The notes below the pieces were generated by a model. It was not told the origin of the DNA. It did not search any database and worked only from the letters and a program-made list of their open reading frames with translations. From the NCBI GenBank assembly GCA_966250335.1, contig CBINGZ010000003.1, positions 147,417-211,416 of the forward strand: DNA of 64,000 bases, given 5' to 3'. The stretch comes from OLB7 sp966250335. GTDB taxonomy: Bacteria; Bacteroidota; Ignavibacteria; OLB7. The position numbers were made by a program, and so were the translations under genes. Positions within the stretch are counted from its first letter, which is position 1, and the number at the start of each line of letters is the position of its first letter. Below are positions 53,107-61,616 of this stretch, one piece after another.

Positions 53107-53559
53107 TCACTCCATCCGCCTGAACATCTTCCAGTGAGGGATGGAGACTTCCTCGAACCTCTCCCCGATCACTTCATATCCCAGGTCGAGATAGAAGGGG
53201 ACGGCGGTTTCACGCGCGTTCAGGGAGATGATCCCGTACCCGTGACGGCGGGCGTATTCCTCGGAATATCGTACCAGGTCGCGACCGATCCCGCGGCGCT
53301 GCATGCCGGTCGCCACCGCCACCTGACGCATCTTCACCTCGTTCTCCCCGATCCGTGTCAGGATCAGGCAGCCGACCAGTTCTCCATCCTGGTAGCAGGC
53401 GGCGTGCAGGTCGTCGCCCTCGGCGCCGAGCTGCTCGGGGGTGAGCGTGATTCCAAGAGGGTTCAGCAGCACCTCGTGGCGGAGCGCAACCGTCTCCTCG
53501 TACTCCGGGGTTCCGTGGTCCACGCTTCTGATGATTCTTCCATTGGTCGTCGATTCCAT
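53107..53559 (-). CDS. GNAT-family N-acetyltransferase
   Basis: 150 residues from ATG 53559. Typical GNAT layout: N-terminal HGTPEYEETVALRHEVLLNP, catalytic-strand LVGCLILTRIGENEVKMRQV, acetyl-CoA loop TGMQRRGIGRDLVRYSEEYA, and the C-terminal ETAVPFYLDLGYEVIGERFE. It resembles ElaA/PhnO-like acetyltransferases with small substrates. It is divergent from gatB (176 bp). Confidence 0.88.
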   Translation of the reverse strand: MESTTNGRIIRSVDHGTPEYEETVALRHEVLLNPLGITLTPEQLGAEGDDLHAACYQDGELVGCLILTRIGENEVKMRQVAVATGMQRRGIGRDLVRYSEEYARRHGYGIISLNARETAVPFYLDLGYEVIGERFEEVSIPHWKMFRRME

Positions 53560-53734
53560 GACGGAAGATAGGAAAGGGGAGGAGGTTATCATTATTACCG
53601 TTTCGCGGGAGATCACGTGATGAACCTTTCCTATTTTTCCGCGCGAACATCCCGGCGGCCCCGGCACTCCGGCCCGCCCTCCCGAACCTCCGTGAGCATA
53701 CGGTCGCGGTTTTCATGATTCAACATTCCCGGCA

Positions 53735-55225
53735 ATGGCGGATATATCAGTCAGCGATCTGACGCCCGAGATCATCGAACGTTACGAGCCGGTCATCGGC
53801 CTTGAAGTGCATGCCCAGCTTCTGACACGGACCAAGGCGTTCAGCCGTGCCGCCGTGGAGTCGGGGCCCTCGCCGAACACCAACACCGATCCGGTCGTCC
53901 TGGGGCACCCCGGCACGCTTCCGACCGTCAACAGGCGGGTCGTGGAGTTTGCGATCCGGATGGGGCTGGCGACCGACTCCTCCATCCGCCGCCTCAACGG
54001 CTTCGCGCGGAAGAACTACTTCTATCCCGATCTGCCGAAGGGATATCAGATATCGCAGTTCGATGATCCGATCTGCTACGACGGCCGGGTGGAGATCGAG
54101 CTGGAGGAGGGTTCCTCGAAGAGGATCGGCATCACCCGGATTCACATGGAGGAGGACGCGGGGAAGTCGATCCACGACCTCGACATCGCAAACACCCTGG
54201 TCGACCTGAACCGTGCCGGAGCGCCGCTGATCGAGATCGTATCGGAACCGGACATCCGCTCCGCCCGCGAGGCATATCTCTATCTGATGCAGATCAAGGG
54301 GATCGTCACCTACCTCGGCATCTGCTCCGGCAATATGGAGGAGGGGGCACTCCGCTGCGACGCCAACATCTCCGTTCGTCCGCGCGGGCGGGAGCAGTTC
54401 GGGGTGAAGGCGGAGGTGAAGAACATGAACTCCTTCCGGAACGTCGAGAAGGCGATTGAGTACGAGATACTTCGTCAGATCGCCCTGATCGAGTCGGGGG
54501 GGACGGTGGCGCAGGAGACCCGTCTGTGGGATGCCGCCGGCAAGGTCACCCGGTCGATGCGCTCCAAGGAGTTCGCGCACGATTACCGCTACTTCCCCGA
54601 GCCCGATCTCGTCCCGGTGATCGTCACCGACGAGATGCTGGAGCAGGTCCGCGGCTCCCTGCCGGAACTCGCGCTTCCGCGCAAGAAGAGGTTCATCGCC
54701 GACTACGCTCTGCCGCCGTACGATGCCGCGGTGCTCACGGAGTCCCGCGCGCTTGCCGACTACTTCGAGGCCGTCTGCGCCGCGCTCGCCGCGCCGGGTC
54801 CGGAGCGGTTCAAGGGGGTGAGCAATCTGATGATGACGGAGGTTCTCCGGATCCTTTCGGAGCAGAAGATCGATATCGGAGAGTTTCCGGTGGAGCCCGC
54901 GCGCCTTGCCGGTCTGGTCGATCTCTTCGCCTCCGACGTGATCTCCTCCAAGAACGTCAAGGATATCTTCGCGGAGATGCTCCTCTCGCCGAAGTCGGCC
55001 AAGGAGATCAGCGAGGAGAAGGGATTCGTGCAGGTGAGCGATTTCTCGTTCCTGGAGGAAGCGGTAGCAGCGGTCCTGGCGGCGAACCCGCAGCAGGTGG
55101 AGACCTATCGCGGCGGGAAGACCAACCTTTTCGGTTTTTTTGTGGGGGAGACAATGAAACGTACAGGGGGGAAAGCGAATCCAAAGCTTGTTTCCACTAT
55201 GCTCCGGGAAAAACTGGAGGGGTAG
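53735..55225 (+). CDS. gatB: Asp-tRNA(Asn)/Glu-tRNA(Gln) amidotransferase subunit B
   Basis: 496 residues, full length. GLEVHAQLLTRTKAFSRAA at the N-terminus, LPKGYQISQFDDPIC, IHMEEDAGKSIHD and DLNRAGAPLIEIVSEPDIR are GatB signatures, and the C-terminal tail (VETYRGGKTNLFGFFVGETM, then MLREKLEG) is the GatB/YqeY tRNA-binding domain. The protein amidates misacylated Glu-tRNA(Gln) or Asp-tRNA(Asn) with GatA and GatC; neither is in this window. The zinc cysteines found in some GatB proteins are absent (FSRAAVESG where CxC occurs), as in Bacillus-type enzymes. A downstream lipoprotein gene follows at 35 bp. Confidence 0.97.
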   Translation: MADISVSDLTPEIIERYEPVIGLEVHAQLLTRTKAFSRAAVESGPSPNTNTDPVVLGHPGTLPTVNRRVVEFAIRMGLATDSSIRRLNGFARKNYFYPDLPKGYQISQFDDPICYDGRVEIELEEGSSKRIGITRIHMEEDAGKSIHDLDIANTLVDLNRAGAPLIEIVSEPDIRSAREAYLYLMQIKGIVTYLGICSGNMEEGALRCDANISVRPRGREQFGVKAEVKNMNSFRNVEKAIEYEILRQIALIESGGTVAQETRLWDAAGKVTRSMRSKEFAHDYRYFPEPDLVPVIVTDEMLEQVRGSLPELALPRKKRFIADYALPPYDAAVLTESRALADYFEAVCAALAAPGPERFKGVSNLMMTEVLRILSEQKIDIGEFPVEPARLAGLVDLFASDVISSKNVKDIFAEMLLSPKSAKEISEEKGFVQVSDFSFLEEAVAAVLAANPQQVETYRGGKTNLFGFFVGETMKRTGGKANPKLVSTMLREKLEG

Positions 55226-55260
55226 ATGGTCGATTCAGTTCACGTTCGAATGATCGTATC

Positions 55261-55914
55261 ATGAGACAACTGGCGTTTGCCTTTCTTGCCGGGCTTATCC
55301 TGATCGGCTGCATGGAGCAATCGGGTACGCCTGTCGTGTTCGATCAGGTTCTGGAGTCGACGACCTTCAGGAATCGGCTTCTTTCGCCGGTGATCCTCTT
55401 CCGCAACGACGAGGTCCTGGACACGCTCGAAGCCAGGACCGATATCACCTATCCCCTTGGGGCGAAAGGGGTGTTCCGTCATCAATGGAGGATTCTTGCG
55501 CCGCCGGGACGGGACAGCCGTCCTGCCGGCATAGAGCCGACGGTCGATCTGAGCGTGCAGTACGCGATCAACGCCGAATATATCATCGACAACGAGTCGG
55601 TTCCGGGGAATACGATCTTCACCCCGCGCGTCGCAAACCTCTCGAACCGCGATCTGCGGATCATCGCGAACTACCGGGAGACCGACGAGTTCAGGAGCAG
55701 CCTCGTGATCCCGCGGAACACCAACCTCTCGCTGACCCATTCCCCCTACTACTACTGGCACAGCAGCTCGAACATTCTTCTGGAGGATGCCAACGGACCG
55801 GGGGGCTATTTCTTCAGCCAGGATACTCTGGACGGGTTCGGGCTCCTGATTCTGGACGACTCCTCGCGCACCTACGAAGGGGCGGGGGCCACGCTGCCGC
55901 TCGTCACATACTGA
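55261..55914 (+). CDS. Uncharacterised lipoprotein
   Basis: 217 residues from ATG 55261. The signal peptide FLAGLILIGC provides a lipobox ending at Cys17. The mature chain is beta-rich with GVFRHQWRILAPPGRDS, YAINAEYIIDNESVPGNTIF and SPYYYWHSSSNILLEDANGP. No family recognised. Position 35 bp after gatB may give read-through; the next gene (an outer-membrane protein) starts 52 bp further, so this pair may be an operon. Confidence 0.75.
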   Translation: MRQLAFAFLAGLILIGCMEQSGTPVVFDQVLESTTFRNRLLSPVILFRNDEVLDTLEARTDITYPLGAKGVFRHQWRILAPPGRDSRPAGIEPTVDLSVQYAINAEYIIDNESVPGNTIFTPRVANLSNRDLRIIANYRETDEFRSSLVIPRNTNLSLTHSPYYYWHSSSNILLEDANGPGGYFFSQDTLDGFGLLILDDSSRTYEGAGATLPLVTY

Positions 55915-55966
55915 AGCCGGGGCAGACCTGTCGGTTCTCTCCTTCACCATTTCTTCTCGACGGACT

Positions 55967-56746
55967 ATGAAGAGGTTTCTCAAGGCTCTCCCGTTGCTGG
56001 CTCTTCTCACGGCATGCCATTCCGGTCTCCTCTTCGCGCAGGGCCCGGACAGGGCCATGACGCGCGACCACGGTGACTGGGACGGTCTGCTCGGCGTCTT
56101 CGTCGGGCTTCGCGGAGGGCCGGTGATCTCGAACCCACGGGGGACCTTCCCGAGCATCTTCATCGGTTCCTCGGCGGAGAGCACCGGGGAGATCCGGAGC
56201 GAGCAAGCGCGGAGCAGCGTCGGGTCGCGGATCGGGATCGCGGTCATGATCCCGTTCAGCATGCAGCTCGGGCTCTCGACGGAGATCGGCATGATGCGAT
56301 ATATCGCGAACTACGAGGCCGATACCGCCAGGATGGAGACGACGTTCCAGGGGCAGACTCTCCAGTTGCTGGTCGGCCTGCAGGGGAACATCTATTACGA
56401 CTGGGTCGCCTTCGAGAACGCGGGGCTGCGTAGCATCTACATCGACGGCGGGCTCGATATCACGCTGGCGACGGTCGCCAACAGGATCGAGTCGTCCGGG
56501 AGGGTGGAAGGAGGGGCACGCATACCGATGAAGGGAAGCTTCCTGACCAACGAGCCGTTCCGAAACCTGGTGGCGCTCCGCGGAGCGCTGGGGACGAGGT
56601 ACGCAGTAACCCACAACCTGGAGCTTCAGGCGGAGGTCGGATACGATATCGCCCTCAACCCGATATTCTCCGGAAGCGTCCTCCCCGACAGCGATTTCAC
56701 CGTCGACCATATCGACATGCTGGTCGGCTTCGGCTTCCGATTCTAG
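55967..56746 (+). CDS. Outer-membrane beta-barrel protein
   Basis: 259 residues; signal peptide MKRFLKALPLLALLTACHSG and cleavage near FAQG (residue 25-26). The mature protein has strands such as GLLGVFVGLRGGPVIS, RIGIAVMIPFSMQLGLSTEI, LVALRGALGTRYAVTHNLEL and the final DMLVGFGFRF with terminal Phe, the BamA-recognition signature of outer-membrane barrels. It belongs to the general porin-like family without known function and may act with the lipoprotein 52 bp upstream. Confidence 0.8.
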   Translation: MKRFLKALPLLALLTACHSGLLFAQGPDRAMTRDHGDWDGLLGVFVGLRGGPVISNPRGTFPSIFIGSSAESTGEIRSEQARSSVGSRIGIAVMIPFSMQLGLSTEIGMMRYIANYEADTARMETTFQGQTLQLLVGLQGNIYYDWVAFENAGLRSIYIDGGLDITLATVANRIESSGRVEGGARIPMKGSFLTNEPFRNLVALRGALGTRYAVTHNLELQAEVGYDIALNPIFSGSVLPDSDFTVDHIDMLVGFGFRF

Positions 56747-56824
56747 CCGGTTTGCGATTCTGCTGTGCGGGGGCCTCTTTTCCGGAGTCTACCTTCACTG
56801 CCGTTGTGATGCCTCCCTCTTCCA

Positions 56825-56993
56825 GCCCCGAAGGGGCGAACCATGTGTAGCAGCGGCAATCCCTCCATGATCTTAAGCGCCGAAGGTGCGTACCATTCTT
56901 CCTTGCTACGAAAAAGAAGGATGGTACGCACCTTCGGCGCTTAGAAGAAAACTTATGGGCGTCTTGCTACAAATCGGTGCCCCCTTTGGGGGC
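56825..56993. repeat. Cluster of intergenic palindromic repeats
   Basis: Three palindromes: GCCCCGAAGGGGC (56825-56837), a long near-perfect inverted repeat at 56874-56943 (23 perfect pairs beginning TAAGCGCCGAAGGTGCG, followed by a mismatched CTT-rich part and a GCTACGAAA loop), and GCCCCCTTTGGGGGC (56979-56993). The shared words GCTAC/GTAGC, ACCAT and CGCC-AAGG-GCG suggest modular copies of one element. The look is that of dispersed intergenic repeats common in Bacteroidota, Planctomycetes and Acidobacteria, possibly mobilised by a RAYT-type transposase elsewhere. Confidence 0.75.
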
Positions 56994-57113
56994 CAATATG
57001 AGAAGAGCGTTGATAGACCGGCTGATCATTCCTTCCTCAAAAACCAGGGAGTGCTCTCTTCAGGAATTTACAGGAAGAGGATTGTAAGAGCGGATAGCCT
57101 TCCCCCAAAAACC

Positions 57114-57149
57114 AAGAGCCGTCCCGGAACGAATTCCGGGACGGCTCTT
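57114..57149 (-). terminator. Strong terminator of the OmpA-fusion gene
   Basis: AAGAGCCGTCCCGGAA (57114-57129) and TTCCGGGACGGCTCTT (57134-57149) pair perfectly over 16 bases with a CGAA loop; on the minus strand GGTTTTTGG follows. Confidence 0.9.
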
Positions 57150-57206
57150 TGCGCATTAGGAGCAACCGAGTTTCAGCTCAATTGTTCTGTGATCCTGCTC
57201 TGCCGC

Positions 57207-59159
57207 TTACGAGCCGGGAACCACGTCGATAACCACCGTGCGGTTGTAGTAGCGGCTCTCCGGGGTCGTGTTCGCGAACGGAGCGCGATAGTCGGTCTCA
57301 CCGAAGCCGTAGGCGTCGAAGGTCACCGTGCGTCCGAGCGACTGGAGGGCCTCCTGAAGAACCCGCTGTGCGTCGACCGAGCGACCGGTCGAAAGCTCCA
57401 TGTTGTGATTCTCCTCGCCGATCTTGTCCGTGTGTCCGTGGATGTAGACTGTCGATCCGTTCGGGATGTTCGGGGCTACCTCATTGCGGAGGAAATCCTC
57501 GTAGGTCTGAACGGTCTTCGAGTCGTCGTACTCGAAGAGGATCGAGTAGCGCTGACCGGAGACGGCCGGGGCTTCGCGCTTGTAGAGCGTGAAGGGCATT
57601 TCCTTCACCACCGTCTTGCCGTCCTGGGTGATCGCCGTCACCTTCGCCGTGTACTGGCCGTTCGAGCGGTCCTGCAGGATCGTCTTGCCGTTGATCCGCT
57701 GGATCGGGCCGTAGTACGGGCCGTAGGTGTTCGTGGCTCCCTCACCGTTGATCGTCACCGTCCAGCTTGCGACCGGAACGTCCGTCGTCACATTCATCAC
57801 CAGGTCGTTGTCGCCCGGCTCTTCCTGCATGCTCCGGATCTCGACGGGGCGGAGGAGCGAGGGGTCGGAAGGATGAACTTCCACACGCATGTTCTCCTCG
57901 GCGACCAGCGGCAGATCCTCAGCCGGCGTGGCGCGGGTGCCCGATGCGTTCGGGGCGCGGAGCTGGCCCTTCGTCATGATGCGCGAGGCATCGATGCCGA
58001 ACGTGGAGACCATGTAGCTCTTCACCGACTCGGCCATGGCAAGGGCGTCGCTCTGGCTCGGGGCGGAGCCGACGAGCGTGATCGTGGTGCCCGGGTTGTC
58101 GCGCAGACGATCGGCGTAGATGTTCATCGCGTTGTAGTAGACGCTCATCTGACGCTGCGAGCGGGTGGCGGCTGCGGCATCGCCCGTGCCGGGGATGTCG
58201 ACCATCGCCTTCTCATCGAACGTGCTGGCCTGGCCGCCGTCCACCTTGATATACTTGCCCGGGACTTCCGTGCTACCCGTGTTGAAGAAGAGGTAGTTGC
58301 GGAGCGGGAAGTACTCGTTCAGCATGCGGCTCTCGACGATGCCCGACGGCGGGGTGCGGAGCGAGATGTCCATCACCGGCAGGGCTTCCGTGATCACCAC
58401 TTCCTCGGCGGCCTTCTCGGGGGCCGAGCCGAACTTCAGCTGAAGGCCGCCGCGAACCGTCACGGTGCTCCAGACGTCGTCCAGGTTGTCCTGGCCCTGG
58501 AAGTCGGCCTTCTTCTGGTCGACCATCCAGCTACCCTCGAAGAACGGGGTCAGGTACCACTGCGGGCTGACGCCGCGGCTGTTCAGGTGGATGTCGTAGC
58601 TGACACCGCCCCACATGCCGAAGGTGACCGGCTTCACGTTCTGAAGCTCGCCGTCCTCGACGGCAGCGACGCCGTCACCGGAGGCCGGGGTGTAATCGAA
58701 CTGCTTGCCGACGTTGACGCTCAGCGCGGGACCGACGGTCAGCGCGAAATCCGGAGATGCCAGGTTGACACGGAGGCCGGGCTCGAAGGAGACGTAGGTG
58801 AGCCGGGTATCCCACTCACGGCCGTCGTTGGAGAGCGTCGCCCTGCGGTCGTCGTAGCCGGCGCGGAAATGCACGCCGATGATGTCGCCCGTGTTGTATT
58901 CGACCAGAAGGCCGCCGTAAGGTCCGATTCCCGTGCCGTCGGAAAGGTCCTGCTGGGTGATCGATCCGCCGCCCGGAACTTCGATCACATTCTGACCACC
59001 GACACCGAGGGAGTTGAAATTCATGCCGCCGAAGACGCCGAAGCGAAGCTTTGCACCGTCATAACCGGATATCTGGGTCGTCTGTGCCTGCGCGGCCTGG
59101 CCTGCGATAAGCAGAGCGGCAAGGGCGCCTGGCAGCAGTATCGATTGAAAGCGTTTCAT
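57207..59159 (-). CDS. OmpA-family protein: N-terminal beta-barrel plus C-terminal OmpA domain
   Basis: 650 residues, signal peptide ending QAAQAQ (about residue 26). Residues about 27-240 are a beta-barrel (RFGVFGGMNFNSLGVGG, GPYGGLLVEYNTGDIIGVHF, DDVWSTVTVRGGLQLKFG). Residues about 275-440 look like a degenerate OmpA-like module (NYLFFNTGSTEVPGKYIKV), followed by a beta-rich linker (SWTVTINGEGATNTYGPYYG) and a canonical OmpA domain at about 545-650 (SILFEYDDS, VYIHGHTDKIGEENHNMELS, YYNRTVVIDV). It bridges outer membrane and peptidoglycan. The barrel is clearly related to the separate protein at 59337-60095 upstream, and the layout matches the truncated gene at the window start. Confidence 0.92.
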   Translation of the reverse strand: MKRFQSILLPGALAALLIAGQAAQAQTTQISGYDGAKLRFGVFGGMNFNSLGVGGQNVIEVPGGGSITQQDLSDGTGIGPYGGLLVEYNTGDIIGVHFRAGYDDRRATLSNDGREWDTRLTYVSFEPGLRVNLASPDFALTVGPALSVNVGKQFDYTPASGDGVAAVEDGELQNVKPVTFGMWGGVSYDIHLNSRGVSPQWYLTPFFEGSWMVDQKKADFQGQDNLDDVWSTVTVRGGLQLKFGSAPEKAAEEVVITEALPVMDISLRTPPSGIVESRMLNEYFPLRNYLFFNTGSTEVPGKYIKVDGGQASTFDEKAMVDIPGTGDAAAATRSQRQMSVYYNAMNIYADRLRDNPGTTITLVGSAPSQSDALAMAESVKSYMVSTFGIDASRIMTKGQLRAPNASGTRATPAEDLPLVAEENMRVEVHPSDPSLLRPVEIRSMQEEPGDNDLVMNVTTDVPVASWTVTINGEGATNTYGPYYGPIQRINGKTILQDRSNGQYTAKVTAITQDGKTVVKEMPFTLYKREAPAVSGQRYSILFEYDDSKTVQTYEDFLRNEVAPNIPNGSTVYIHGHTDKIGEENHNMELSTGRSVDAQRVLQEALQSLGRTVTFDAYGFGETDYRAPFANTTPESRYYNRTVVIDVVPGS

Positions 59160-59213
59160 TGTTCTATGCTCCTATGGGTTATTTCCTCAGAATCGAAAAC
59201 TTGACTGCAATGA

Positions 59214-59260
59214 GGCGCGACCGCTAAACATAAAGGCTTGTGAAATCAAGCGGTCGCGCC
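59214..59260. other. GC-rich hairpin between the two barrel genes
   Basis: GGCGCGACCGCT (59214-59225) and AGCGGTCGCGCC (59249-59260) pair perfectly over 12 bases with an AT-rich 23-base loop. It lies 76 bp after the upstream stop and 54 bp before the downstream ATG on the minus strand, so it could be a terminator of the barrel gene, an RNA stabiliser, or a leader structure of the OmpA-fusion gene. Confidence 0.5.
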
Positions 59261-59336
59261 GCAACTGGTAACCTGTGTTGTTGAATGCCTCCTCGGAATT
59301 TCTATCCGGAAATCCCCGGAGGGGGGGAGCCGTGGA

Positions 59337-60095
59337 CTATTGTCCGACGGCTCCGAACTTCACACCGACTCCGGCATGAATGCTCACCGTGCTCCAGGTG
59401 TCGTCGAACGTATCCTGATCGCTCGGGAAATCGGTCTTCTTCTGGTCGACTATATAGCTGGCGCCGATAAACGGCGTGATATACCATTTCGTCTTGTCCG
59501 TGTTGCTGTAGCCGAGATTCATATCGTAGGCGATATCGCCGCCGATGCCGAATGCAACGTTGTTCATGTTGTTGAGCGGCTCCCCTTCAAGCGGGCGGGC
59601 AAGCTCGTCGTCGGTCGACGGTGTATAATCGTAGTCGGCTGCCAGATTCACGGCAAGCTGCGGTCCGACGGCGACATGGAATCCAGGAGCGATCATATTG
59701 AACCGGACCATCGGCTCGATCGTGACATACGTCATCTTCGTCGAGAATGTGCGTCCGTTCTCCCTGTCCTCCAGAACTGCGCTGCGGTCGTCCACGCTGA
59801 GCTTGAGCTGGGCGCCCAGAATATCGTTCGAATTATATTCGCCGATTGCGCCGAAATAAAATCCCCAACCGGTGCCGTCGTTGAGATCGGGCTGCGTAAA
59901 TGCAGGTCCGCCGGGGATATTCGTCAGACGCTGTGCACCGGCGCCGACCATGTTGAAATTGGCGCCGCCGAAAAATCCGAAGCGGATCGGAGCGTTATAT
60001 GGTGCCTCTTGGGCGTAAGCGTTATATGCGGTTCCCCCTGCGAATATTCCTGCGCACGCAAGGGCTAAAAGCATTCTTGATTTCGCGTTCTTCAT
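59337..60095 (-). CDS. Outer-membrane beta-barrel protein, barrel-only paralogue of the OmpA fusion
   Basis: 252 residues; TTAGGAGGCTAGAATC precedes ATG 60095. Signal peptide ends AYNAYAQ (about 29). The chain parallels the barrel of 57207-59159: RFGFFGGANFNMVGAGAQ, GFYFGAIGEYNSNDILGAQL, VDQKKTDFPSDQDTFDDTWS, SIHAGVGVKFG correspond to RFGVFGGMNFNSLGVGG, GPYGGLLVEYNTGDIIGVHF, VDQKKADFQGQDNLDDVWS and RGGLQLKFG. It lacks the OmpA part. Both genes are on the same strand, 177 bp apart, probably from a tandem duplication with loss or gain of the OmpA domain. Confidence 0.85.
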   Translation of the reverse strand: MKNAKSRMLLALACAGIFAGGTAYNAYAQEAPYNAPIRFGFFGGANFNMVGAGAQRLTNIPGGPAFTQPDLNDGTGWGFYFGAIGEYNSNDILGAQLKLSVDDRSAVLEDRENGRTFSTKMTYVTIEPMVRFNMIAPGFHVAVGPQLAVNLAADYDYTPSTDDELARPLEGEPLNNMNNVAFGIGGDIAYDMNLGYSNTDKTKWYITPFIGASYIVDQKKTDFPSDQDTFDDTWSTVSIHAGVGVKFGAVGQ

Positions 60096-60758
60096 GATTC
60101 TAGCCTCCTAAGCAGCTAATATGATTCTATTTTTCTTTCTTAATTACGTTCGCCAGTGCGATTTGCCGAGGACGCTTCCACTGTGTCGTTCCGCGTCGTT
60201 CGTCATCGTGTCGTCCACTGTTCATCATCTCGTCAGGCGATGGATAAGCCTTCGCAGATTCATCATCGTCCTCGGCTCTAACAACATCGCCTTTTCAGGA
60301 AACGTTCCGGATTGTGAGAAAAAATCTCATGGGATTTTTTCTCCAATAAAACAATGTCAAATTCGTGCGGTTTCTCGCGATCGGTCGGGTGATGGAGTCG
60401 TGGTCCCGGTGAAGCGGGGGCGTTCGAGCGGGGTGCTCAAAAGGGTCGTTCATCTCTTCCGGCGGTCCCTTCCCGTTCCATCCCTCATGCCAAGGATCAC
60501 GCGTTCCCCGTCATCTCTGCCGTTCCCGTAGGGGCTGCCGGGCAGAAGCGGATTCCGCATCGAAACACTGGAAGCAGAAACATGTGATGACGGCCGGTTT
60601 GTTCCCGTCCGGAAGAGTGCGGCACGCCGGGCCCCGCGCGGCCCTCGGGGAAGCTCACGACGGGGCGCCGGAGCGATCGATCGCGTCCGGAGATCGGGTA
60701 TCAACTGAAGTGTGGGGAGGTCGAGGGAAGGGAGGGGATGCCGCGACGGGCGCATCCC
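60096..60758. other. Long intergenic region upstream of the barrel gene
   Basis: About 660 bases, AT-rich in the first half. A hairpin GAGAAAAAATC (60316-60326) with GATTTTTTCTC (60333-60343) could terminate the anti-sigma operon or belong to the barrel promoter region. TTGACA occurs on the minus strand at 60360-60355, without a good -10 partner. Open frames at 60121-60531 and 60450-60755 have no protein-like features. Confidence 0.5.
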
Positions 60759-61208
60759 TTATGCATGGCTCAGGTTCTTGATCATTCTGAGCTGGTTGGC
60801 ATGGCCGGTGCTGGTGGCGCCGTAGTCGACGTCGTCCATCACTAGGTGGATGATATGGACGCCGAGCCCGCCCCGACGCATCTGCTCGAAGTAGCGCTTC
60901 ATATCGAGCCGGGGGAGGCTGTTGGGGTTGAAGGTCTTGCCGCGGTCGGTGAGGATGACGATGAAGCTCCGGGCGAACGTGGCGATCTCCAGATCGAAGG
61001 TCTCGGCCGGGTTCCCCTCGTAGGAATGCTTGATGATGTTGGTACAGGCCTCGTCGACGGCAAGGGCGAGGTGGAAGGCTGTCTGTGCGTCGAACCCGAA
61101 CTTCAGGGCCTCGCTTTCCACGACCTCCCGCACGCCGTGCAGCTCCTCGGTCCGGCTTGGGATGATCTGCCGGAATCGAAGAGTGTAGTCCGCATTGGTA
61201 TCGTACAT
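60759..61208 (-). CDS. RsbW-type serine kinase/anti-sigma factor (HATPase)
   Basis: 149 residues from ATG 61208; a TTG at 61217 directly after the upstream stop is an alternative. GHKL ATPase motifs are present: N box LAVDEACTNIIKHSY, G1 box LTDRGKTFNP, G2 box RRGGLGVHIIHLVMD. Proteins of this type sequester a sigma factor or another partner and phosphorylate their STAS antagonist. The STAS gene is immediately upstream and the antagonistic PP2C phosphatase before it, completing a partner-switching triad. No sigma factor is encoded nearby, so the output is unknown. Confidence 0.9.
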   Translation of the reverse strand: MYDTNADYTLRFRQIIPSRTEELHGVREVVESEALKFGFDAQTAFHLALAVDEACTNIIKHSYEGNPAETFDLEIATFARSFIVILTDRGKTFNPNSLPRLDMKRYFEQMRRGGLGVHIIHLVMDDVDYGATSTGHANQLRMIKNLSHA

Positions 61209-61217
61209 CGCTTCCAA

Positions 61218-61583
61218 CTATTCGGTCGCCGAGATGTTCTCGATGAATTTCTGCCGCGCCTGCGCCTCGTCGTCGTAGATCTCGTAGAGCATCGGAAACC
61301 CGAGCAGATCGAAGACGTTGAAGACCTTCGGGGACATCCCCGCCAGCTTGATATCCCCCTCGTTCCCCCGCACATCCTCGATGAACGCCATGAAGACGCC
61401 GAGCCCGGCGCTGGAGATGTAGACGAGGTCCCTGAAGTTCACGATGATGTTGTATGCCTCATCCTTCAGCAGTTCCTGGAACGTCTGTTCAAGCTGGGGC
61501 GCAGTATGGGCATCGAGGTAGCCCTCGAGATCGATGATCTGCGCCGGGGGATTCTCCCGTACCGTTATCGCAAACTGACTCAT
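61218..61583 (-). CDS. STAS-domain anti-anti-sigma factor
   Basis: 121 residues. The single STAS domain has YLDAHTAPQLEQTFQELL and the phospho-acceptor loop VYISSAGLGVFMAF with Ser57/Ser58, the position phosphorylated by RsbW-type kinases (Ser58 most likely). It is adjacent to the kinase gene and 33 bp after the phosphatase gene, the usual order for SpoIIAA/RsbV modules. In the unphosphorylated state it should bind the kinase and free its partner. Confidence 0.93.
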   Translation of the reverse strand: MSQFAITVRENPPAQIIDLEGYLDAHTAPQLEQTFQELLKDEAYNIIVNFRDLVYISSAGLGVFMAFIEDVRGNEGDIKLAGMSPKVFNVFDLLGFPMLYEIYDDEAQARQKFIENISATE

Positions 61584-61616
61584 AATGTTTCTATCAGGGA
61601 AAATTTCTGTGCAGCG

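Larger units (their letters stand above)
56747..57206. other. Intergenic region carrying palindromic repeats and a terminator
   Basis: Between convergent genes ending at 56746 and 57207. It holds the repeat cluster (56825-56993) and the terminator (57114-57149); nothing gene-like was accepted. Confidence 0.7.

Noticed and set aside
53735..55225. Loss of the GatB zinc cysteines considered as a defect
   Set aside because: Many functional GatB proteins, for example Bacillus-type ones, lack these cysteines.
56886..59204. Open frame of 772 codons on the plus strand
   Set aside because: Antisense to the OmpA-fusion gene; Arg/His/Val-rich low-information translation with no family features. The start also lies inside the palindromic repeat.
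60121..60531. Possible 136-residue protein
   Set aside because: Composition of a random frame (many Ser/Arg/Val), no ribosome site, lies across a hairpin in an intergenic region.
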